From: Acidimicrobiaceae bacterium
GTDB lineage: Bacteria; Actinomycetota; Acidimicrobiia; Acidimicrobiales; Bog-793
DNA: 17,619 nt
Direction of reading: 5' to 3'
NCBI GenBank assembly: GCA_025463965.1
Contig: JAODBN010000163.1
Span: 1-17,619 of the forward strand
Under the pieces are notes generated by a model. It ran no database searches. It had not been told where the DNA came from and worked only from the letters and a program-made list of their open reading frames with translations. The translations under genes were made by a program, and so were the position numbers. Numbering within the stretch: position 1 is the stretch's first letter; each line of letters starts with the position of its first letter. Positions 1 through 6,968 of this stretch are shown here, piece after piece.

Positions 1-2
1 AG

Positions 3-305
3 GAGCCCGCACGGCACCTGGTCGGGACCGAGCAGGTCTCCATGAACCTGTGGGGATTTCGCCGACGCATGTTCGACCACCTCGCCGAGGCGCTCGCCGC
101 CTTCGACCCCGCGCACAGCGCTCGCCCCGAGCTGTTGCTCCCCGACGTCGTGAACACCCTGGTCGAGGGCGGCCGAGACCGCGTTCGGGTCGTGCAGACC
201 TCGGCGCGCTGCATCGGCGTCACCCACCAGGAGGATCTGCCGCTCGTGCGACGGGAGGTCGCCGCCGAGCTGGAACGGCGCGCCGTCGCCGCCCGTCGCG
301 TCTGA
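3..305 (+). CDS. Nucleotidyltransferase (NDP-sugar synthase-like), C-terminal fragment
   Basis: This is the 3' end of a gene that begins before the window; the frame is open from base 3 and stops with TGA at 303-305. The visible 100 residues carry the pattern VSMNLWGF, then about 20 residues later ELLLPDVVNTLV, then GVTHQEDLPLV. This resembles the C-terminal part of NTP-transferase-fold proteins that make sugar nucleotides or related NDP-activated compounds. The catalytic N-terminal Rossmann part (GG.GTR and metal-binding residues) lies outside the window, so the substrate cannot be named. An ATG at 42 lies inside the motif and is not the start. Family assignment rests on remembered motif similarity only. 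Confidence 0.6.
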   Translation, partial: EPARHLVGTEQVSMNLWGFRRRMFDHLAEALAAFDPAHSARPELLLPDVVNTLVEGGRDRVRVVQTSARCIGVTHQEDLPLVRREVAAELERRAVAARRV

Positions 306-338
306 CTCGGACCCGTCTCTGCTGTTCGAGCCAAGAGG

Positions 339-358
339 ACGGCTGACACGACAGCCGT
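339..358 (+). terminator. 7-bp perfect hairpin between the nucleotidyltransferase and the CDF transporter
   Basis: ACGGCTG (339-345) and CAGCCGT (352-358) form a perfect 7-bp stem with a 6-nt loop, 33 nt after the stop at 305. There is no T-tract, which is common in high-GC actinobacterial terminators. The right arm touches a TAGACT hexamer at 358-363, so the repeat could instead be an operator for the transporter gene. The structure is seen in the sequence; its role is inferred. Confidence 0.35.
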
Positions 359-363
359 AGACT
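358..363 (+). promoter_or_regulatory. Possible -10 hexamer TAGACT for the CDF gene
   Basis: TAGACT matches TANNNT and lies 10 nt before the TTG start at 374. No Shine-Dalgarno is visible, so a very short leader is possible. No good -35 was found at 16-18 nt. The hexamer overlaps the last base of the 339-358 inverted repeat. Confidence 0.22.
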
Positions 364-373
364 GTTCGGCACC

Positions 374-1312
374 TTGTCCGAGCTTTCTGACCTGATAGAT
401 CGCGGCGTGGCCCGCTGGACGCGGGCCCGCAGGATCACGGTCGCCTTCGGCCTGAACCTCGTCCTCGTGGCGGCCGAGGCCATCGGCGGAGCGCTCGGCC
501 ACTCGACTGCGCTGCTGGCCGACGCCGGCCACAACTTGGCCGACGCGTGTGCCTTGCTTCTCGCCCTCGTGGCCGTGCGCCTCGCACTGCGCTCCCCGAC
601 GGCCACCCGCTCCTACGGTTACCACCGGGCCACGGTCGTGGCAGCGACGGCCAACGTCGCCCTGCTCCTGCTCGTCACGGTGCTCGTGGTCGCGGTCGGG
701 ATCGACCGACTGCTCCATCCCGTGGCAGTCGACGGCACTGTCGTGGTCGCCGTGGCCGCCCTCGCCCTCGTGCTGAACGGCACGGCCGCAGCGGTGCTCC
801 GCGACGGCAGCCGGGACCTCAACGTACGGGTGGCCTTCCTCCACCTGGCCGGTGACGGCCTCGCCTCTCTCGGCGTGCTCGGAGCGGGCGTGGCCGTCCT
901 CGCCAGCCGCCACGCGGAACTGGTCGACCCTGCCGTCTCTCTCGGCGTCGCCCTGCTGGTCGCGTTCGAGGCGGTCCGGGTCGGGCGCGAGAGCATCAAC
1001 GTCCTGCTCGAGGGGGCGCCCCCGGACATCGACCTCGGTGCGCTCGCCGGGGCCATCGCGTCCGTGTCGGGCGTAAGCGAGGTCCACGATCTGCACTGCT
1101 GGAGCCTCTCGAGTGAGGTGCGCGCCCTCTCGGCCCACGTGGTGCTGAACGGCCATCCGAGCCTGGAGGAGGCCCAGGTCGTCGGAGAGCGGGTCAAGCA
1201 GGCGGTCGCGGCTCCCTTCGCCATTTCCCACTCCACCTTGGAGCTCGAGTGCGAGCGCTGCGTCGACGAGGACGTGACCGCCTGCGCCATCGACGAGGTG
1301 GTCGTTCCCTAA
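374..1312 (+). CDS. Cation diffusion facilitator (CDF) family transporter, probable Zn/Cd/Co exporter
   Basis: A 312-residue protein of normal CDF length. CDF proteins are inner-membrane proton antiporters that export divalent metals. Several hydrophobic segments fill residues 20-205. The metal site is visible as H53-x3-D57 in the second helix (within DAGHNLAD) and H157-x3-D161 in the fifth (HLAGD), the arrangement expected for zinc-type members. The C-terminal cytoplasmic domain starts near 215, contains HDLHCWS (238-244) and ends with a CERC Cys pair at 293-296. The TTG start at 374 has no clear Shine-Dalgarno; GTG 407 is an alternative that would shorten the N-terminus by 11 residues. It stands alone between an upstream hairpin and the aminotransferase 38 nt downstream. 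Metal specificity is inferred. Confidence 0.9.
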   Translation: MSELSDLIDRGVARWTRARRITVAFGLNLVLVAAEAIGGALGHSTALLADAGHNLADACALLLALVAVRLALRSPTATRSYGYHRATVVAATANVALLLLVTVLVVAVGIDRLLHPVAVDGTVVVAVAALALVLNGTAAAVLRDGSRDLNVRVAFLHLAGDGLASLGVLGAGVAVLASRHAELVDPAVSLGVALLVAFEAVRVGRESINVLLEGAPPDIDLGALAGAIASVSGVSEVHDLHCWSLSSEVRALSAHVVLNGHPSLEEAQVVGERVKQAVAAPFAISHSTLELECERCVDEDVTACAIDEVVVP

Positions 1313-1338
1313 GAAGGTCCGCGGCCCCGGCTCCGAGT

Positions 1339-1344
1339 TAGCGT
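1339..1344 (+). promoter_or_regulatory. TAGCGT -10 hexamer 6 nt before the aminotransferase start
   Basis: TAGCGT fits TANNNT and is followed by exactly 6 nt and then GTG at 1351. That places the expected transcription start on the start codon, as in leaderless actinobacterial mRNAs. No Shine-Dalgarno is present, which fits. It supports GTG 1351 as the start. Confidence 0.4.
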
Positions 1345-1350
1345 GAGCAC

Positions 1351-2175
1351 GTGCCCCCGGTGTTCGTCAACGGAAAACTGCTGAGCGAGAAGGAAGCGAG
1401 CGTCTCGGTGTTCGACCACGGCCTCGTCGTCGGCGACGGCGTGTTCGAGACCCTGCTCGTCTTCGAGGGAAAGCCCTTCGCCATGAGGCGGCACCTCGAG
1501 CGCCTCCAGCGCTCGGCGGCAGGCCTCGGTTTCAAGGCGCCCGGCGACGCCGAGGTGCGCGAGGCGGTCGAGGCGGTGATGGCCGCGTCGGACATCACCC
1601 TCGGGCGGCTCCGCATCACCGTGACCGCCGGCCTCGGGCCTCTTGGCTCTGGGCGTCTCGACGGGCCACCCACCTTGGTGGTCGCCGCCGGCGAGCTCGG
1701 AGAGGAGCACGACCGTGCCGAGATCGCCGTGGTCCCTTGGACCCGCAACGAGCACGGGGCGCTCGCCGGCCTGAAGACGACCTCGTATGCGGAGAACGCC
1801 CTGGCGCTCGCCTACGCGGCCGAGCGGGGCGCCGATGAGGCGATTTTCGGGAACACCGCAGGGATGCTGTGTGAGGGGACCGGCTCGAACGTCTTCCTCG
1901 TCAGCCAAGGCCGCCTGATCACTCCGACCCTGTCGTCCGGGTGTCTCGCGGGAGTGACCCGCGCCCTCGTCCTCGAGCGCCACGGCGGCGAGGAGATCGA
2001 CGTGCCTCTCGAGGTGTTCGCTCCCGACACCGTGGACGAGGCCTTCTTGACATCGACTCTCCGCGGCGTCCAGCCCATCTCCGCCATCGACGGCCAGCCG
2101 CTCGAGTGGCCGGGGCCGGTCACCAAGCAGGCCGCCGGCGCCTACCTGTCGGTTCTCGCCGAGATCGACCCCTGA
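1351..2175 (+). CDS. Class IV PLP aminotransferase (branched-chain aminotransferase / aminodeoxychorismate lyase family)
   Basis: A 274-residue fold-type IV PLP enzyme. Family landmarks are present in order: FDHGLVVGDGVFETL (21-35), RRHLERL (46-52), the PLP-binding lysine K142 in LKTTSYAEN, then E175 in CEGTGSNVF and the late FLTSTLRGVQPI stretch (232-243). The family makes or breaks amino acids: BCAT, D-amino-acid transaminase or 4-amino-4-deoxychorismate lyase (PabC, folate pathway). The length and GDGVFET start are compatible with PabC-like or D-amino-acid-type enzymes. No pabA/pabB, folate or ilv genes are nearby to decide, so the substrate is left open. The GTG start is supported by a TAGCGT hexamer 6 nt upstream. 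The neighbours are a CDF transporter and a convergent hydrolase. Confidence 0.88.
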   Translation: MPPVFVNGKLLSEKEASVSVFDHGLVVGDGVFETLLVFEGKPFAMRRHLERLQRSAAGLGFKAPGDAEVREAVEAVMAASDITLGRLRITVTAGLGPLGSGRLDGPPTLVVAAGELGEEHDRAEIAVVPWTRNEHGALAGLKTTSYAENALALAYAAERGADEAIFGNTAGMLCEGTGSNVFLVSQGRLITPTLSSGCLAGVTRALVLERHGGEEIDVPLEVFAPDTVDEAFLTSTLRGVQPISAIDGQPLEWPGPVTKQAAGAYLSVLAEIDP

Positions 2176-2218
2176 GGCCAGGCGGTCGTCCCGGCCGCTT
2201 TTCTCCCCGGCAGTTTGG

Positions 2219-2989
2219 TTAACGGTTGTCGTAGAAGGCCATCCGGTCCTGATAAGCGGGCTCGTAGGCATCGATGTCGTGCCCACAGTCGTAGACCTTC
2301 CAGAGCTTCGGCTCACTCGCGACATCGAACAGCGCTTGAGCCCGGTCCACCGAGATGATCTCGTCTCGCCGACCATGCTGGATGAGCAAGCGGCGTCGTC
2401 CGCTTTCGCGCAGGCACTCCAGTGCAGCGGTGGCAACCTCATACCGGGCTGGGTCCCAGACCGGCGAGTCCGGGTGAGGAACTCCGACGCCGGCGAGGAC
2501 GATGCCGTCCAGCCGTTGCTCGACCGCGGCGAGGACCGCCGCCTCGCTGCCGCCGCGGCTATGACCGAAGAACATCAGCCGGTTGACGCCGTAGACCTGC
2601 TGCAAGAGGTCTAACCCGCGTCGGTGCGTCCTCACCGCCGCTCCCGCCGCCGACTCGAGGTGGTGAACGTCGCCCTCCCGAGGGAACACCGTGTCGGCGA
2701 CGAGCACGACGTAGCCGCTTTTTGCCAGACGGACCGCCTGGGACCTGAACAGGTGCTTTCCGCCTTCGAAGCCGCCGTGAGCAAGGATCACGCCCGCTCG
2801 TGGCGAGACGCTCGCCTCATCGGCCGTCACGACGAGCGCCGACGCGCGGCCCCCGCTTCCGTCGTCGTAGGCAAGCGACCTGACCACTGCCTCGACCTCG
2901 AGCTCGCAGGATTCCTCGTTGAGCTCGAGAGCTCTATCGGCGTCGTAAGCGGCTCGTCGGACGAGATCGTTCACGGCGTGGATGGGCAC
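2219..2989 (-). CDS. Alpha/beta hydrolase (dienelactone-hydrolase/acyl-peptidase-like)
   Basis: A 256-residue alpha/beta hydrolase with a complete apparent triad. The nucleophile is S144 in GHSRGG, the acid is D209 in HGRRDEIIS and the histidine is H237 in CGHDID. An oxyanion-type ILAHGGFEGG lies at 68-77. No signal peptide or membrane helix is seen, so it is probably cytoplasmic. The substrate is unknown; the fold covers esterases, dienelactone hydrolases and peptidases. The start is GTG at 2989 with no good Shine-Dalgarno. The gene lies 45 nt downstream of the GNAT gene on the same strand and is probably co-transcribed with it. Its stop is convergent with the aminotransferase. Confidence 0.85.
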   Translation of the reverse strand: MPIHAVNDLVRRAAYDADRALELNEESCELEVEAVVRSLAYDDGSGGRASALVVTADEASVSPRAGVILAHGGFEGGKHLFRSQAVRLAKSGYVVLVADTVFPREGDVHHLESAAGAAVRTHRRGLDLLQQVYGVNRLMFFGHSRGGSEAAVLAAVEQRLDGIVLAGVGVPHPDSPVWDPARYEVATAALECLRESGRRRLLIQHGRRDEIISVDRAQALFDVASEPKLWKVYDCGHDIDAYEPAYQDRMAFYDNR

Positions 2990-3034
2990 CTATAGCCGAG
3001 CACGAGCAGTTCAGCATTCGGCCCGCAAGCCACT

Positions 3035-3562
3035 TCATTCATGCCGAGCGCCGGGCAATACCGCACGGGCGGCCTGTACGGCAGGCGGGACCGCCCCGAG
3101 GTAGAGGCGGAATCCCTCGGCCTCCGCTTCGAAGCCGAGCGATGTGTACAAGCGGTGCGCCCCGTCAGAGGCATGTCGCTTGTGGGAAAGGAGCTGCACC
3201 TTGTTGCATCCAGCTGCACGCGCGTCCTCGAGCACCCGCTTCATGATGGCGGTGGCGATGCCCTTGCGCCGACGGTCGTGGACGACGACGACGGCTTCGA
3301 TGACGGCGCTCGGAGCGCAGTCATAGGTCAGGTTCGGGATGGTCACGAGCGTGGCAGTTCCAACGGGCCTGCCCTGCTCCTCGGCCAGGTAGAGCGCGAG
3401 ACCTTCTCGCTCCAACATCCGATCCCAAGTCGAGCGCTCTCGCTCGCTCGCCGAGGGACGAGGCTCGGATCCGACAGCGGAACGGGCATAGACCGACAGG
3501 ACGGCGGAGAGGTCACCGTCTGTCGCCACGCGCACCGAAACGGGCGCGGCGCTCGAGACCAT
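3035..3562 (-). CDS. GNAT family N-acetyltransferase
   Basis: A 175-residue protein from ATG 3562. GNAT enzymes transfer an acetyl group from acetyl-CoA to amines. Landmarks are a central VIEAVVVVHDRRRKGIATAIM stretch (from about residue 87) carrying the acetyl-CoA pyrophosphate loop RRRKGIA (97-103), then HRLYTSLGFEAE (136-147), the usual end of the fold. The open frame extends 20 codons further to 3622. I chose the internal ATG because the homologous part starts with VSVRVATDGDL just after it and a CATGAT hexamer sits 6 nt upstream. The substrate cannot be deduced. It is the first gene of a probable two-gene unit with the hydrolase. Confidence 0.85.
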   Translation of the reverse strand: MVSSAAPVSVRVATDGDLSAVLSVYARSAVGSEPRPSASERERSTWDRMLEREGLALYLAEEQGRPVGTATLVTIPNLTYDCAPSAVIEAVVVVHDRRRKGIATAIMKRVLEDARAAGCNKVQLLSHKRHASDGAHRLYTSLGFEAEAEGFRLYLGAVPPAVQAARAVLPGARHE

Positions 3563-3568
3563 GGCCAA

Positions 3569-3574
3569 ATCATG
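3569..3574 (-). promoter_or_regulatory. CATGAT hexamer 6 nt before the GNAT start (possible -10)
   Basis: On the minus strand CATGAT is followed by TTGGCC and then ATG 3562. It matches TATAAT at four of six positions but lacks the first T. The 6-nt spacing is the same as for other possibly leaderless genes in the window. Confidence 0.25.
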
Positions 3575-3703
3575 CCCCGGGTGCCGCGGGCGTTGGAACC
3601 GCGACCCATCGCTCACGACCACGCGAGTCGCGGAGCGTCCCGACGCCCCTTCGACGCCCCGTTGGCGCGAACAATCTCCGCTCTGGTGGCTCCGAGCCCG
3701 GCC

Positions 3704-4795
3704 TCAGGCGGCCGGCCTCTCCAACATGGCCGCCCACCCCCCGAGCTCTTCCGCGAGCGCACGGGGCTCGCTCGCCTCGCGTGCGAGGAGGCGACCCGGG
3801 GGCAGCGCCATCGCCAATCCGAGGGCGCCAGCGTCGGCGCACGCCGCGGCGATCGCCGCGAGTTCGGCTCGGCGAGCCGGAAGGGCCGTCCCGATGAGGG
3901 CGAGAATCGCCGTCGAGCCGGGGAGGCGGCCGCTGCTCGCGGCTGCCGAATCAAGTGTCAACCGGATCGCCGACACCAAGTTCGCGGCATCGGTCGCCAG
4001 CTGTGTCGGCGAGGCATCTCGGCGGTCCGGCCGACCGGCGACCAACGCGTCGCGAAGGTCGAGCACCAAGAGTTCGCCTGCCACCGCGATCTCGAGAACG
4101 GGGGCCATCGCGAGGGCCTCGGCGGCGGCCTTGAACCCGCCGGCGCCCGTCTGCCTCGCTGGGCCGCCTCCCGGCGCGACGAAGAGGCCGAGCGGTGGGG
4201 GGACCGGACGAAGAGAGCGCGGCTCGTTCCAAGCCTTGTCGAGCTGGAAATGCATGCCCGAGAAGCTCGGGGCCGGAGTCGAGAGCATCGCCTTCATCAC
4301 CGCGAGCTCCTCTCCCACGACATCGACCGGAAGTCCGAGCTCCCACTCAGCCGCTCGATCGCCGAGTACCCCGTCTTCTCGGGAATCTGCGGAAGAACCG
4401 CTGCGGATTGCCAACAAGTGCACGGCTCGCCCGAACGAGGTGACATCCAAGGTGGCGACCGCCTTCGCCACCACACCGGGATGGCGCTCCCCGGAACGGG
4501 TCAGCGCACCGAGGCGCAGGTGGCGGGTCGCCTCTGCAGCGGCGCCGAGGAGAACGAAAGGATCACCCGGTCCGGTCGCCAGACTGAGGTTGCTGGCTGA
4601 TCCGGCACCAGTTCGGGGCCCGCCCAGCGCATCGCGCCCGGCGAGGACGAGGGCATCGAAGCCGGCGTGCTCCGCGGCCTGGGCGAGCGCGACTCGCGGG
4701 TCGCTTCGCCTTCCACCGTGGACCTCGCTGGCAGGCTGACCGAGTGGCAGCGCCGCTGGGGCAAACAGGACCCGCTGGAGCTTGTCGACAGCCAT
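3704..4795 (-). CDS. Luciferase-like monooxygenase (LLM) family protein, divergent, possibly F420/flavin-dependent
   Basis: A 363-residue protein from ATG 4795. LLM proteins are TIM barrels that use FMN or F420 for oxidation or reduction. Recognisable blocks are AAEHAGFDALVLAGRD (40-55), DPFVLLGAAAEATRHLRLG (78-96), RHPGVVAKAVATLDVTSFGR (104-123) and ELGLPVDVVGEELAVMKAML (152-171). The protein is Ala-rich and many usual residues around the cofactor pocket look replaced; for example the His of the usual DH motif after the second strand is not where expected. Activity is therefore uncertain. The frame is open to a GTG at 4837. ATG 4795 is preferred because TATCGT lies exactly 6 nt upstream. It is transcribed divergently from the cargo-like gene, with 72 nt between the two starts. 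Confidence 0.72.
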   Translation of the reverse strand: MAVDKLQRVLFAPAALPLGQPASEVHGGRRSDPRVALAQAAEHAGFDALVLAGRDALGGPRTGAGSASNLSLATGPGDPFVLLGAAAEATRHLRLGALTRSGERHPGVVAKAVATLDVTSFGRAVHLLAIRSGSSADSREDGVLGDRAAEWELGLPVDVVGEELAVMKAMLSTPAPSFSGMHFQLDKAWNEPRSLRPVPPPLGLFVAPGGGPARQTGAGGFKAAAEALAMAPVLEIAVAGELLVLDLRDALVAGRPDRRDASPTQLATDAANLVSAIRLTLDSAAASSGRLPGSTAILALIGTALPARRAELAAIAAACADAGALGLAMALPPGRLLAREASEPRALAEELGGWAAMLERPAA

Positions 4796-4801
4796 CCGGC
4801 A

Positions 4802-4807
4802 ACGATA
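4802..4807 (-). promoter_or_regulatory. TATCGT -10 hexamer 6 nt before the LLM start
   Basis: Minus-strand TATCGT matches TANNNT (four of six to TATAAT) and is followed by 6 nt and ATG 4795. This is the geometry of a leaderless transcript and selects 4795 over the upstream GTG at 4837. Confidence 0.4.
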
Positions 4808-4855
4808 CGCGGAGGCCCGACAGAACGTCCTCGTCACCGCGCGCTACCGAAGAAC

Positions 4856-4861
4856 TAGCCT
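4856..4861 (+). promoter_or_regulatory. TAGCCT -10 hexamer 6 nt before the cargo-like gene
   Basis: TAGCCT fits TANNNT and is followed by CTGTCG and ATG 4868, leaving no room for a Shine-Dalgarno. A weak -35 candidate, TCGTCA (4832-4837), lies 18 nt upstream. It shares the 72-nt divergent region with the LLM promoter. Confidence 0.38.
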
Positions 4862-4867
4862 CTGTCG

Positions 4868-6379
4868 ATGGCCGCCAAGGCGCTTGCGCCCGGCAAGGAG
4901 CAAGAACGCGAAAGCGTGACGCCCGAACGCGCTCGGGACCGGCAAGACGCCGCCCCAATCGCGACGAGCGAGGCCATTCGCACCGCCCGATCGCTTGCCG
5001 GCGCCCCCGTTGCCTCCGGCTCGCTCTCGCACGTTGACAGCCACTGCACGCCGGGTGGCATCGTGGCCCTCCAGCGTCTCGCCGGTAACGCCGCGGTTGC
5101 CCGTGCGCTCGGAGATCGCAACCGCATGCATGCATCGAGCTCGCCTGCCGGCCGCCCCGGAGCGAGCGTCCAGCGGCTAGAAGACGACGCCCAGCTCGCC
5201 AACCCCCTAGACCAGCGCCGCGACGCCATGCCCACCTCCGGCGGCGTCGCCACCGAGATCGCCAAACCGGTCGGGGTCGGTGCCGCCACGGGAGCCACCT
5301 ACCTCGGTGCCCATAACCTCGGGACGGCGAACTCCACCACCAACAACGCCGGCCAGATCAGCTCCGGTGGCTCGCTTGCGGGAGAGGTGATGGGCGGAGC
5401 GCTCCTCGCCGACGCCGGGATGAGCCTCTACAGCGGCTACCAGCAGCGCCAGGGCGCGCAGAAACGCGGCGATCGCGCGGGCGTACGGCTCGGCAATCGC
5501 AAGATGAAGGGCGCCGGCTGGGCAGTCGGGGCCGGTGCGGTCGGCGCGACGGCCGGCGGTATGAAGATCGCCTCCGCCTTCGGCTCGCACGCGGTGGGGC
5601 TCGGCGCGGGGATCGGTGCGCTCGGGATCGTCGGAGGTGCCGCCGGCGTGGCCCAGGGCGGCTGGCGCATGGGCAAAGCCATCGGCAAGCTCTATGACCT
5701 CTCCGGCATCACACCCTTCAGTGCCAAGGGCCGCTCGTGGAAGAGCTACATCCAAGGACGCGAGAGCCGAAAGGCAGGCGTCAACGCCCTCAAGGTCGCG
5801 GCAGGTGCCCTCGGCATCGCCGCCGGCGCGCTGCTGCTCGCATCCAACCCCGTCGGCTGGGCGGTGGGAATCGCCGGTATGGCCGTCGGAGGTGCGCTCG
5901 CGGCGGGCAAGCTCTTCAACAAGATCTCCACCGCGTGGAAGGCCCGCAACACCAAGAAGGAGATGGAGAAGGAGGGCAAGATGGACGCCCTCAAGCAGGC
6001 CCAGACGCCCGAGCAGCAGAGGAACGATCCCGGGCGGCGCAAGGAAGTCGGCGAGCTCGCAAAGAGCGTCGCCCAGCGCAACAGCGAGAACGCCCGCCAC
6101 GCGGCGGCCATGATCGCCGCTCTCGGCAAGGGAGACCCCCGCAAGCTGAACCGGCTGATCCAGCTGCGTGACCACAACATGCCCGCAGACAAGGACCTCT
6201 CGGTAACGAGGGCCACGCTCGCACGCACGAGGCCCGAGCTCACCGTGGGCGAGGAGGACGTCGAGCGCTACGACGCCGAGGCGCTGCTGGCCGCCCTGAA
6301 CGTCGACCCGGCGCACGCCCTCAGCGAGTCTGGACAGGACCTCATCCAGCGCAAGCTGTCGGTCTCGGAATCTGCCTGA
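4868..6379 (+). CDS. Putative contractile-injection-system (eCIS) cargo/effector with Gly-rich hydrophobic core
   Basis: A 503-residue protein not recognised as any enzyme. The N-terminus (1-110) is charged, Ala/Pro-rich and probably disordered. It contains IVALQRLAGNAAVARALG (65-82) followed by VQR (101-103). This LQR.AGN.AV..LL...VQR arrangement is typical of DUF4157-type and other cargo proteins linked to extracellular contractile injection systems. Residues 134-275 and 305-350 are Gly/Ala-rich and hydrophobic with GxxxG spacing (e.g. 215-264 and 310-348), interrupted by basic stretches (194-214, 286-302). This resembles membrane-inserting or pore-type domains. From 351 on it is a charged, probably helical tail. 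No signal peptide or protease motif is seen. The stop is 10 nt before the chaperone-like gene, and the start is supported by a leaderless-type -10. Function is inferred from motif and context. An alternative is a phage- or tail-associated structural protein. Confidence 0.6.
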   Translation: MAAKALAPGKEQERESVTPERARDRQDAAPIATSEAIRTARSLAGAPVASGSLSHVDSHCTPGGIVALQRLAGNAAVARALGDRNRMHASSSPAGRPGASVQRLEDDAQLANPLDQRRDAMPTSGGVATEIAKPVGVGAATGATYLGAHNLGTANSTTNNAGQISSGGSLAGEVMGGALLADAGMSLYSGYQQRQGAQKRGDRAGVRLGNRKMKGAGWAVGAGAVGATAGGMKIASAFGSHAVGLGAGIGALGIVGGAAGVAQGGWRMGKAIGKLYDLSGITPFSAKGRSWKSYIQGRESRKAGVNALKVAAGALGIAAGALLLASNPVGWAVGIAGMAVGGALAAGKLFNKISTAWKARNTKKEMEKEGKMDALKQAQTPEQQRNDPGRRKEVGELAKSVAQRNSENARHAAAMIAALGKGDPRKLNRLIQLRDHNMPADKDLSVTRATLARTRPELTVGEEDVERYDAEALLAALNVDPAHALSESGQDLIQRKLSVSESA

Positions 6380-6389
6380 GCCCGGACCG

Positions 6390-6905
6390 GTGAGCGAGGA
6401 GACGCCCGGCGCGCCGCCGCTCGAGGCCATCGCCGAGCGGCTGCGCGACGCCGAGTTCGACGCACAGGTGCACCTCGGGCAGGGCACGCTCCCCGACCGG
6501 CTCATGGTGGCGCTCGAGCCAGACTCGGAAGGGAGGATCCTTCACCTCCAGGTGATGTACCTCGAGGCAAACGACCCGGCCGTGCTCCAGTACTACGTGG
6601 GACTCCCCAAGCCGGTGGAACCCGAGGCGACACTCGAGGTGTGCCGGTTCCTCAACACGGTCAACGCGCCCTTGCCGATCGGCGCCTTCGGGCTGCTCGA
6701 GCCCGAGCGGACGCTGTACTTCCGGCACAACGTGCCGGTGTCCACGGATCCGTTCGACCTCGATCTGCTCGGGTGGACGATCACCATGGTCGACTACCTG
6801 ATCGGCCACCTCTCGTCACTGCTCGAGCAGGTCGGGTCCGGCCTCGACTACCTCACCGCGCGGGCCCGTCTCCTCGGCCTGCTCGAGGAGACGGCAGCCG
6901 ACTGA
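6390..6905 (+). CDS. YbjN / type III secretion chaperone-like protein, probable partner of the upstream cargo
   Basis: A 171-residue acidic, soluble protein starting with GTG 6390, 10 nt after the stop of the cargo-like gene. Translation is probably coupled. The pattern resembles the YbjN/CesT-type alpha-beta fold: DRLMVALEPDSEGRILHLQV (36-55), LQYYVGLP (66-73), FLNTVNAPLPIGAFGLLE (87-104), LYFRHNVPV (109-117), then C-terminal helices with WTITMVDYLIGHLSSLLEQV (129-148). In other systems proteins of this fold bind secreted effectors as dimers and keep them soluble or deliver them. That role here is inferred from fold resemblance and the two-gene arrangement with a hydrophobic client. A stand-alone YbjN regulator is the alternative. 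A hairpin at 6919-6937 ends the unit. Confidence 0.62.
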   Translation: MSEETPGAPPLEAIAERLRDAEFDAQVHLGQGTLPDRLMVALEPDSEGRILHLQVMYLEANDPAVLQYYVGLPKPVEPEATLEVCRFLNTVNAPLPIGAFGLLEPERTLYFRHNVPVSTDPFDLDLLGWTITMVDYLIGHLSSLLEQVGSGLDYLTARARLLGLLEETAAD

Positions 6906-6918
6906 TCCGTCCGTCCGG

Positions 6919-6937
6919 CACCGGCGTGCAGCCGGTG
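6919..6937 (+). terminator. 7-bp GC hairpin after the cargo/chaperone pair
   Basis: CACCGGC (6919-6925) and GCCGGTG (6931-6937) form a perfect 7-bp stem with a 5-nt loop, 13 nt after the chaperone stop. There is no T-tract. The position directly after a two-gene unit and before a separately promoted gene suggests transcription termination. Confidence 0.5.
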
Positions 6938-6968
6938 TGAGGATGCCCGGGCGTCGAGCCGTCGAGGA

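Noticed and set aside
1309..2442. Minus-strand 377-codon frame across the aminotransferase
   Set aside because: It is opposite a gene with a complete PLP site and has no recognisable motif.
3041..4739. Long plus-strand open frames (519 and 392 codons) across the GNAT/LLM region
   Set aside because: They lie antisense to two minus-strand genes with clear family motifs. Their products are Arg-rich low-complexity shadows with no domain.
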